5,486 nt of DNA from an uncultured Clostridia bacterium (lineage in GTDB: Bacteria > Bacillota > Clostridia > Christensenellales > Borkfalkiaceae): the NCBI GenBank assembly GCA_934249265.1, contig CAKQKQ010000105.1, positions 1 through 5,486 of the forward strand, read 5' to 3'. Under the pieces are notes generated by a model. The model worked only from the letters and a program-made list of their open reading frames with translations, ran no database searches and was not told the origin of the DNA. A program made the position numbers and the translations under genes. Positions 1 through 4,409 of this stretch are shown in pieces (the stretch's first letter is position 1; each line of letters begins with the position of its first letter).

Positions 1-279
1 GAAGACCTTGACGATAACGCAACTCAAGGCGCGATAGACGCGGCATATAAGGCACTTGACGATGCATATAAGGCTCTCGAAGAAAAACCGACAGACCCCG
101 ACACCGACTCGTCAACCGACAGCGGCAATACGAGCGACAGTGGAGCAACTTCCGACAGCGGCAACAAAGGCGGAAAGAAAGGTTGCAAGGGCGGTATAGA
201 AACGTCTAACGTAATGCTTTTGACGCTCGGTTTAGTTGCGGTTTATGCAATTGTAAAAAGAAGAAGAGTAAACGAATAA
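1..279 (+). CDS. C-terminal part of a cell-surface protein with FIVAR-like helix and membrane/sorting tail (5' end outside window)
   Basis: An open frame enters at base 1 and stops with TAA at 277-279, giving 92 visible residues. Residues about 5-29 (NATQGAIDAAYKALDDAYKA and neighbours) look like the end of a FIVAR-type helical repeat, common in Gram-positive adhesins and surface glycoside hydrolases. Residues 30-60 are a Ser/Thr/Asp/Gly/Lys-rich linker suited to crossing the cell wall. The tail has a GCKGG motif (61-65), a hydrophobic segment (about 69-85) and the basic end KRRRVNE. This is the three-part layout of sortase-like signals, but there is no LPXTG; a Cys-Lys-Gly-Gly motif sits in its place. 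Surface location is well supported. The catalytic or binding function lies upstream and cannot be read. The gene ends at a strong hairpin about 43 bp past the stop. Confidence 0.8.
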   Translation, partial: EDLDDNATQGAIDAAYKALDDAYKALEEKPTDPDTDSSTDSGNTSDSGATSDSGNKGGKKGCKGGIETSNVMLLTLGLVAVYAIVKRRRVNE

Positions 280-321
280 TACACAACACAAGTAAAATGC
301 CATAATTTTACGATACGATAA

Positions 322-358
322 AAAGCGGCGGGCGACCAATTAGGTCACCCGCCGCTTT
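322..358. terminator. Convergent rho-independent terminator
   Basis: A 16-bp stem (322-337 with 343-358) encloses a 5-nt AATTA loop. The only imperfection pairs 333 with 347: C-A on the plus strand, but a G-U wobble on the minus strand. The minus-strand transcript also has the longer U run (complement of 320-324), against UUU then AACG on the plus strand. It lies between the plus-strand surface-protein gene and the minus-strand HD gene and probably serves both, working better for the minus strand. Confidence 0.85.
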
Positions 359-551
359 AACGTTATAAAAATACTTAAAATGTCAATTTTACACAATACG
401 TATCGCGTAATAACGGCATATTAATAGAAAAATATAATGTAAATATTGGCTAAATGCAGCGTTATTAATTCAAATATAAAAATAAAACGTAATTAAATAT
501 CAAAAGCGCAGTCTCACTAAAAAGGGAAAACACACTCCCGCAAAAACGGAA
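359..551. other. AT-rich gene-free spacer between two terminators
   Basis: No convincing reading frame with a ribosome binding site is visible on either strand. A TATAAT-like hexamer at 433-438 has no acceptable -35 partner. An 8-bp inverted repeat (408-415 with 460-467) has a 44-nt loop and is probably chance. Together with the flanking hairpins this makes up the 332-bp interval between the surface-protein gene and the HD gene. Confidence 0.6.
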
Positions 552-586
552 AAGCGCAGCCATGCCAAAACGGCAAGTCTGCGCTT
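552..586 (-). terminator. Rho-independent terminator of the HD hydrolase gene
   Basis: The outer stem AAGCGCAG/CTGCGCTT (552-559 with 579-586) stacks on an inner stem TGCC/GGCA (563-566 with 572-575), separated by short internal mismatches. On the minus strand the stem is followed by TTCCGTTTTTG, giving a U-rich tail. The plus strand lacks a good U tract. The hairpin begins 26 bp past the stop of the 612-1040 gene, so it is assigned to that gene. Confidence 0.75.
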
Positions 587-611
587 GTTTCGTATTCAAA
601 TAAGTTGATTT

Positions 612-1040
612 TTAATTTAATAATATATCCAATGCTTGTTTATATTTCTCGCAACGTTGTTTTGCTTTTTCATCGACAAGGTTTAATCTTGTAGTATCGC
701 TGTTATGTCTTAAGTCCGCTATTTTTACTTTTTTAGCAGTGGGATTTGTCGATATTTTTTTCACGTATTCCATATAAGGTATCGACTCTTCGTGCGTAAG
801 TAGTTTTAACACGTCTACAACTTCTTTCGGAAATCCCATTTCAGACAAATTTTCAAACGTTATATCGGTATCTTCCACGACGTCGTGCAATAGGGCGCAA
901 ACGGTCGATAATTCGTCATCCATTTGTTCCGCCAAATGAAATGGGTGAAATACGTACGGCATGCCCGTTTTATCGACTTGTTCTTTATGCGCTTCAAAAC
1001 ATAACTTTAATGCTTTCTTTGTTAAATCGGTATATATCAT
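612..1040 (-). CDS. Stand-alone HD-domain hydrolase, RelA/SpoT-Mesh1 type (putative small alarmone hydrolase)
   Basis: This is a 142-residue, single-domain HD protein. The metal-site pattern matches the hydrolase half of RelA/SpoT and Mesh1: H32 in YVFHP, H52-D53 in ALLHDVVEDTD, and D109 in VKIADLRHNSD. The E56-D57 pair used by (p)ppGpp 3'-pyrophosphohydrolases is present, and N113 sits where Mesh1-like proteins contact the nucleotide. There is no synthetase, TGS or ACT domain, and at 142 residues it is shorter than typical Mesh1. The predicted role is Mn-dependent cytosolic hydrolysis of ppGpp or a related nucleotide; the exact substrate is inferred. The start is supported by AGGA (1048-1051) 7 nt upstream of ATG. 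The gene lies 151 bp downstream of the flavin-reductase gene on the same strand and ends at the 552-586 terminator. Automated pipelines often label such proteins GTP pyrophosphokinase, which the missing synthetase domain contradicts. Confidence 0.87.
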   Translation of the reverse strand: MIYTDLTKKALKLCFEAHKEQVDKTGMPYVFHPFHLAEQMDDELSTVCALLHDVVEDTDITFENLSEMGFPKEVVDVLKLLTHEESIPYMEYVKKISTNPTAKKVKIADLRHNSDTTRLNLVDEKAKQRCEKYKQALDILLN

Positions 1041-1082
1041 ATTCGTTTCCTATTGTGTTTTAATATTTTTTCATCACGTCAA

Positions 1083-1198
1083 TGCAAATTTTACCAAACT
1101 ATCGAGTAAAATTATCTATTGTCAAAAAAATTTGCGGTTTGTCGAGTGGGGTATTATTTGTCGAGGGGTATATTATTTATTGAGCAATTTATTATTTA
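1083..1198. repeat. Diverged tandem repeat, about six units of 19-20 bp
   Basis: Units start at about 1083, 1102, 1122, 1142, 1161 and 1180, spaced 19, 20, 20, 19 and 19 bp. The best three are TCGAGTGGGGTATTATTTG (1142), TCGAGGGGTATATTATTTA (1161) and TTGAGCAATTTATTATTTA (1180). The 1102 unit starts TCGAGTAAAATTAT. The 1083 and 1122 units are weaker and rely mainly on phase. The array fills the gap between the two minus-strand genes and overlaps the last codons and stop of the flavin-reductase gene. It has no hairpin resembling a terminator. Confidence 0.6.
1096..1125 (-). promoter_or_regulatory. Possible promoter of the HD hydrolase gene
   Basis: On the minus strand a perfect TTGACA (complement of 1120-1125) is followed 18 bp later by TAGTTT (1101 to 1096), a poor -10 matching three of six positions. 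A better -10 (TAAAAT, 1093 to 1088) is 26 bp from the TTGACA, which is too far. The site falls inside the 19-20 bp repeat array, so its AT-rich hexamers may be accidental. Read-through from the upstream gene is the alternative. Confidence 0.3.
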
Positions 1199-2118
1199 TT
1201 TTTGTTTTTCTTTCTGATTTCGGCGATTTTAAGCGCGGCTTCTTTATCAATTACCTCGATGCCGTTTTCTTCGGCAATTTGCGCTATTTGAAGTAATGCC
1301 GCTTTCATAAACGGTCTGGGTATTTTTACGTACATATCGCAAGCCTCTTTTGTAAATTTTACGTTTGTATCGAGTCTTTCGGCGCAATACATTACGCTTT
1401 CTACGCTGCCGGCATTGCTTTCGGCAATGCTTTCCGAAGTGGGTAAAAATCCTTTAAATTTTTTATACCAAAAGTTTTTGCTATCGTGATAACCGTAGTC
1501 CACGGGTACGTTGGGGAAAGAAGTGCGAGTTAAGCCGTTTTTCAATGCGTCGGCATACTTTTCTTCCATTAAAATGTTGTCGATTTTCAGTATAAAATGG
1601 CAACCGAATTTAGAAGTAATGCCGTTGAAATTGTTGTAAGGCGGTTCTACTCCTTCGAGTTCGCCTATGTGTTGTTTACTTTTGTAGCCGTCTTCCAAAC
1701 TGTCGTCCCAAGTGCACTCGATGACTTGATAAGCGTCAGCCATAATCAGCGGTCTTTCACCCTCGGCTTGACCTTTAATTAGTTTGAAATTGCAGTCTTT
1801 CATTTTTTCTTGAGGGGTTTTACCTGGGAAACCCAGCCTTACCGCTTCTTTAAAATATTTTCTGTCGTCTTTAATGAAATTTAAAGCGCATTTGCCGTTT
1901 TTAAGAAGGTTTTGCGCAGTGTTAGACGAATTTCTGCACTCCAAAATCATTGCGTAATAATCTTTGCCCGCAATGTAATATGGGAAAATAAGCGAATAAC
2001 TGCCAATGTTGGTCGTTCCGTCGTCGCACAAAGTGGAAATTTCCACCGTCGGCATAGGGAAAAATAAATTATTTTGATAAAAATTGTCCACAACTTTCAA
2101 ACTTCTGAATTTCGACAT
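1192..2118 (-). CDS. Flavin-reductase-like FMN-binding split-barrel protein with a PCP_red-like C-terminal domain
   Basis: A 308-residue protein. Residues about 20-190 resemble the flavin-reductase/RutF-type FMN-binding split barrel: PTVEISTLCDDGTTNIGSYS (23-42) is the usual opening strand and DG-N-I-S loop, and T67-x-x-N70-L with N80 matches the conserved T-x-x-N-L...vN stretch. Such proteins bind FMN and move electrons from NAD(P)H or a partner. Residues about 255-302 (FTKEACDMYVKIPRPFMKAA, then AEENGIEVIDKEAALKIAEI) resemble the short PCP_red helical domain found at the C-terminus of protochlorophyllide-reductase subunit B, with its eA...iP...A...G...I..e.. pattern. That second assignment is by eye. 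Residues about 190-254 are unassigned. There is no signal peptide or membrane segment, so it is cytosolic. GGAGG (2127-2131) lies 8 nt before the ATG and supports the start. Its substrate cannot be told from sequence. Confidence 0.83.
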   Translation of the reverse strand: MSKFRSLKVVDNFYQNNLFFPMPTVEISTLCDDGTTNIGSYSLIFPYYIAGKDYYAMILECRNSSNTAQNLLKNGKCALNFIKDDRKYFKEAVRLGFPGKTPQEKMKDCNFKLIKGQAEGERPLIMADAYQVIECTWDDSLEDGYKSKQHIGELEGVEPPYNNFNGITSKFGCHFILKIDNILMEEKYADALKNGLTRTSFPNVPVDYGYHDSKNFWYKKFKGFLPTSESIAESNAGSVESVMYCAERLDTNVKFTKEACDMYVKIPRPFMKAALLQIAQIAEENGIEVIDKEAALKIAEIRKKNKNK

Positions 2119-2138
2119 TTTTAAAACCTCCGCTATCG

Positions 2139-2155
2139 TTTTAATTCAATTAAAA
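2139..2155. promoter_or_regulatory. 17-bp perfect palindrome, candidate operator
   Basis: TTTTAATT-C-AATTAAAA is a perfect 8+1+8 inverted repeat. It touches the downstream edge of the predicted -10 (2155-2160), spans the expected transcription start near 2148 and ends 8 bp before the GGAGG site of the flavin-reductase gene. A repressor bound there would block initiation. All arm bases are A or T, so chance is a real alternative. Confidence 0.4.
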
Positions 2156-2182
2156 TTATATCACATAAAAATTAAAATACAA
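2155..2182 (-). promoter_or_regulatory. Promoter of the flavin-reductase gene
   Basis: The minus strand has a consensus -10 TATAAT (2160 to 2155) with the extended-10 element TGA directly before it (2163 to 2161). Sixteen bp further upstream is TTGTAT (2182 to 2177), a moderate -35. The predicted start near 2148 gives a leader of about 30 nt containing GGAGG. Confidence 0.65.
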
Positions 2183-2213
2183 CATTATTTTTGAATTTTT
2201 AATGCGATTTTAT

Positions 2214-2399
2214 GTAAAAACTTTTTCATTGGCTTAAAATTTTGCCATCGGTGAAATTTTACGTTGCGATTTTAATTTTATATTATGATTTCAATTTTAT
2301 GTCTTATTTTAATTTTATGTTTCGTGAAAAATGTGTGTCTCGTTTTAAATTTGCGCCTTGGTTTTAATTTGCGGTTTAACCTTTAAATTTTACGATTTT
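2214..2399. repeat. Diverged tandem repeat, about ten units of 18-19 bp
   Basis: Units begin at about 2214, 2233, 2251, 2270, 2289, 2307, 2325, 2343, 2362 and 2381, always 18 or 19 bp apart. Clear examples are TTTTAATTTTATGTTTCG (2307), TTTCAATTTTATGTCTTA (2289), TTTTAAATTTGCGCCTTGG (2343) and CTTTAAATTTTACGATTTT (2381). The core is TTTTAATTTT followed by a more G/C-containing tail; the unit at 2325 is the most decayed. The array occupies the middle of the 466-bp divergent spacer, between the two predicted promoters. No supported gene lies in this spacer. Confidence 0.68.
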
Positions 2400-2403
2400 A
2401 CTA

Positions 2404-2432
2404 TTGATTATCGAATTAAAATATGATATCAT
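2404..2432 (+). promoter_or_regulatory. Promoter of the fructokinase gene, with palindrome over the -10
   Basis: TTGATT (2404-2409) is separated by 17 bp from TATCAT (2427-2432), which has the extended-10 TGA at 2424-2426. The -10 sits in the perfect 10-bp palindrome ATGATATCAT (2423-2432), a possible operator. Initiation near 2439 would give an unusually long leader of about 145 nt, most of it the repeat array at 2468-2559. Confidence 0.6.
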
Positions 2433-2467
2433 TTAGTTGAATTAAAAACAGTTTATATAAACGCTGC

Positions 2468-2559
2468 GACAAATTTTTAATGCGATAAATTTTAAAGGTG
2501 TAAAGTTTTGGCGCGACAAAATTTAATGAGACAAATTTGTAAGACAAAAGTTTGTAAGG
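2468..2559 (+). repeat. Diverged tandem repeat, about six units of 13-16 bp, in the fructokinase leader
   Basis: Units start at about 2468 (GACAAATTTTTAATGC), 2484 (GATAAATTTTAAAGGT), 2500 (GTAAAGTTTTGGCGC), 2515 (GACAAAATTTAATGA), 2530 (GACAAATTTGTAA) and 2543 (GACAAAAGTTTGTAAG). The spacings are 16, 16, 15, 15 and 13 bp. The consensus is GACAAAATTTTAATG. The array lies between the predicted transcription start and the AGGAG site of the fructokinase, so it should be transcribed as leader RNA. The AAATTT cores can pair with one another, but no stable GC hairpin or known riboswitch was recognised. Confidence 0.6.
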
Positions 2560-2584
2560 CAATAAAATCACAAAAGGAGCAATT

Positions 2585-3526
2585 ATGAATAAAGTATACG
2601 CCGTTGGCGAGGCGTTGATAGATTTTACGGCGGGGCAGATAGATTCGCCCGAAAACGTAAACGTTTTTTATAAAAATGCAGGCGGCGCGCCCGCAAACGT
2701 GGCGGTGTGCGTGGCAAAACTCGGCGGCAACAGCGCGGTAATTACAAAACTCGGCGACGATATGTTTGGCAAGTTTTTAAAATACGCTCTCGATAAAGAG
2801 GGCATAGATACAAATTATGTTTATTTTACCGATGAGGCAAACACCGCTCTTGCTTTCGTGTCTCTCGATAAAAACGGCGAAAGGTCGTTTTCGTTTTACA
2901 GAAAGCCGTCCGCAGATATGCTTTTAAGCAAAACCGACGTAAAAAACATAACGTTCGACAAAACCGACGTGCTTCATTTCGGCAGTGTCGATTTAATCGA
3001 TGCGCCCGTGAAAAAAGCGCACGACGCGCTCATTAAGCAAGCGAGAAAAGACGGTGCGATTATAAGTTTCGACCCTAATCTCCGTTATTCGCTGTGGAAA
3101 GATAGAAAGTCGCTTTTAGACACGGTAAAAGAGTATATCCCCCTTGCGGATATTTTAAAAGTGAGCGATGAAGAACTTTTCGACATAACGGGCATAACCG
3201 ACGGAAAAACGGCGGTAAAAGAGGTGTTTTGCGGAAAAGTAAAACTCGTGATAGTGACAAAAGGCTCAAATGGTGCAACGGCTTATACGCAAAACGCCGA
3301 AGTTTTCGTTCCTTCCGTCAAGGTCGAAAAAGTAGTCGATACGACGGGTGCGGGCGACTCGTTTATGGGCGCAACGCTTTATCAACTCATTAAAAACGGC
3401 TTTAATTTTTCCGCGGAAGAACTTAAAAAAATACTTGCCTATTCCAACAAAACGGCGGGGTACGTCGTGTGCGGTCAAGGCGCAATTCAGTCGATGCCCA
3501 CTGGTGAGCAAATTTTCGGCAAATAA
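2585..3526 (+). CDS. scrK: PfkB-family carbohydrate kinase, probable fructokinase
   Basis: A 313-residue, full-length ribokinase-fold enzyme predicted to phosphorylate fructose to fructose 6-phosphate with ATP in the cytosol. PfkB signature 1 is present as GGAPANVAVCVAKLGGNSAV (33-52), continuing to the TKLGDD turn at 54-59. Signature 2 is DTTGAGDSFMGA (252-263), with G255-A256-G257 forming the anion hole and D258 the expected catalytic base. The near N-terminal VGEALIDF, the SFYRKPSADMLL stretch and DPNLRYSLW are typical of fructokinases rather than ribokinases or 1-phosphofructokinases, though a related hexose or ketose remains possible. AGGAG (2575-2579) lies 5 nt before the ATG. The gene is more GC-rich than its flanks. 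No sugar transporter, sucrase or clear terminator adjoins it, and it appears to be transcribed alone from the promoter near 2404-2432. Confidence 0.9.
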   Translation: MNKVYAVGEALIDFTAGQIDSPENVNVFYKNAGGAPANVAVCVAKLGGNSAVITKLGDDMFGKFLKYALDKEGIDTNYVYFTDEANTALAFVSLDKNGERSFSFYRKPSADMLLSKTDVKNITFDKTDVLHFGSVDLIDAPVKKAHDALIKQARKDGAIISFDPNLRYSLWKDRKSLLDTVKEYIPLADILKVSDEELFDITGITDGKTAVKEVFCGKVKLVIVTKGSNGATAYTQNAEVFVPSVKVEKVVDTTGAGDSFMGATLYQLIKNGFNFSAEELKKILAYSNKTAGYVVCGQGAIQSMPTGEQIFGK

Positions 3527-3553
3527 GTTTTTAATCGGCGTACTTTGTAAATC

Positions 3554-3682
3554 GAAAATTATTTGGCTGACGATATAATGCCGTTTTAATTGAAAATTAT
3601 TTGGAATACGATGCAAGGTCGTTTTAATTGAAACTTATCGGGCAGACGATATAATATGATAGACGATGTAAGCCGTTTTATT
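3554..3682. repeat. Tandem repeat, three copies of a 38-bp unit (third copy expanded)
   Basis: Copies run 3554-3591, 3592-3629 and 3630-3682. Each starts GAAAATTATTTGG (third: GAAACTTATCGGG), has ACGAT in the middle and ends in CGTTTTAATT or CGTTTTATT. The first two are exactly 38 bp. The third is 53 bp because about 15 bp around AGACGAT is internally duplicated (AGACGATATAATATGAT then AGACGATGTAAGCC). The array begins 28 bp past the fructokinase stop, where no normal terminator is visible, and stops before the promoter region of the XRE gene. Confidence 0.75.
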
Positions 3683-3762
3683 AAATAAATTATGCAAAAA
3701 TGCGCAAAAAGTAAAATTCCACGCATATTCGCCTTATAGTGGGTGTATTTTGCAAATAAATG

Positions 3763-3772
3763 AAGTATACTT
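3763..3772 (+). promoter_or_regulatory. -10 element with overlapping palindrome upstream of the XRE gene
   Basis: TATACT (3766-3771) matches the -10 consensus at five of six positions and lies inside the perfect palindrome AAGTATACTT. A -35 at the right distance is poor. Initiation near 3778 would give a leader of about 23 nt carrying AGGAGG. The palindrome is a natural candidate for autorepression by the downstream HTH protein, but this is inference. Confidence 0.4.
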
Positions 3773-3800
3773 GTCGCATAAAACCAAGGAGGACTTAAAA

Positions 3801-4265
3801 ATGAATCAAGTCAATATAGGAAAGTTTATTGCGAAAAAACGTAAAGAGCAAAATTTAACGCAAGAGCAAATTGCCGAGCGTTTAGGGGTATCAAACAAAA
3901 CCGTTTCAAAATGGGAAACGGGGAAGTGTATGCCCGATTATTCAATAATAAAAGATTTGTGCAAGGAATTAAACGTCACGATTTCCGAATTGATGGACGG
4001 CGAAGAAACGGACGGAAAAAGCCTTCGAGTGTACGATGACGAGCAAATTCTCGATTTAATAAGAAGAACGCAAGAGTTGGAAAGACAAAAAACGACTTTG
4101 ACGGGGGTTGTGCTTATCGTTATGGGCATCGCTCTTCAAGCGTTGTCGCATACTTTTGGCGGGTCTGGCGTAAAAGATTTCTTTTCGGGACTTTTAATGG
4201 GATTGTCAATTGCCGAAATGTTGGTTGGCATATTCGTAGTTGCCAAAGGAATGAAGAAAAAATAA
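3801..4265 (+). CDS. XRE-family HTH regulator with two C-terminal membrane segments
   Basis: A 154-residue protein. Residues 6-65 form a classic Cro/C1-type helix-turn-helix: GKFIAKKRKEQNLTQEQIAE leads into ERLGVSNKTVSKWETGKCMP, and the domain closes with LNVTISELMDG. After an acidic and then coiled-coil-like linker (about 66-98, with DDEQILDLIRRTQELERQK), two hydrophobic helices follow at about 99-118 and 127-148, then a basic KGMKKK end. The protein should bind DNA while anchored in the membrane; its ligand and targets are unknown. The start is set by a perfect AGGAGG (3787-3792) 8 nt before ATG. An in-frame TTG at 3750 would add 17 residues but lacks a ribosome site and lies upstream of the predicted transcription start. 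The gene stands alone, ending at the 4333-4357 terminator. Confidence 0.92.
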   Translation: MNQVNIGKFIAKKRKEQNLTQEQIAERLGVSNKTVSKWETGKCMPDYSIIKDLCKELNVTISELMDGEETDGKSLRVYDDEQILDLIRRTQELERQKTTLTGVVLIVMGIALQALSHTFGGSGVKDFFSGLLMGLSIAEMLVGIFVVAKGMKKK

Positions 4266-4332
4266 TTTCAAATTGCCCGTTTTACAGCAACCGTTTTGCG
4301 TAAAAATGACAGAAATATCATAATAAAACATA

Positions 4333-4357
4333 AAAAGGGAGTGCGAAACTCCCTTTT
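4333..4357. terminator. Bidirectional rho-independent terminator
   Basis: A 10-bp perfect stem AAAAGGGAGT/ACTCCCTTTT (4333-4342 with 4348-4357) encloses a 5-nt GCGAA loop. It gives a U run on both strands: UUUU on plus and UUUUU on minus. It sits between the convergent XRE (plus) and SDR (minus) genes and should terminate both. Confidence 0.9.
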
Positions 4358-4409
4358 AAAATGTTGTAAAATGAATATTTGTTTGATAGTTTAAGCCGCT
4401 ATAACAATT

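Noticed and set aside
408..467. Inverted repeat TAATAACG/CGTTATTA
   Set aside because: Eight AT-rich base pairs with a 44-nt loop are expected by chance in such a spacer, with no linked promoter or U tract.
511..540. GGGA/TCCC hairpin next to the 552-586 terminator
   Set aside because: The stem is only 4 bp with an 8-nt loop, too weak to count as a separate terminator.
2285..2386. Open frame of 33 codons on the plus strand with hydrophobic content, starting ATG at 2285
   Set aside because: It has no ribosome binding site and lies wholly inside the 18-19 bp AT-rich array, whose 18-bp steps keep a frame open by themselves.
1083..3682. CRISPR array as an explanation of the intergenic repeats
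   Set aside because: Units are contiguous, diverged and lack unique spacers between identical repeats; no cas genes are present.
3750..3800. Upstream TTG start that would lengthen the XRE protein by 17 residues
   Set aside because: It lacks a ribosome site, precedes the predicted transcription start, and the AGGAGG-supported ATG at 3801 gives a normal XRE N-terminus.
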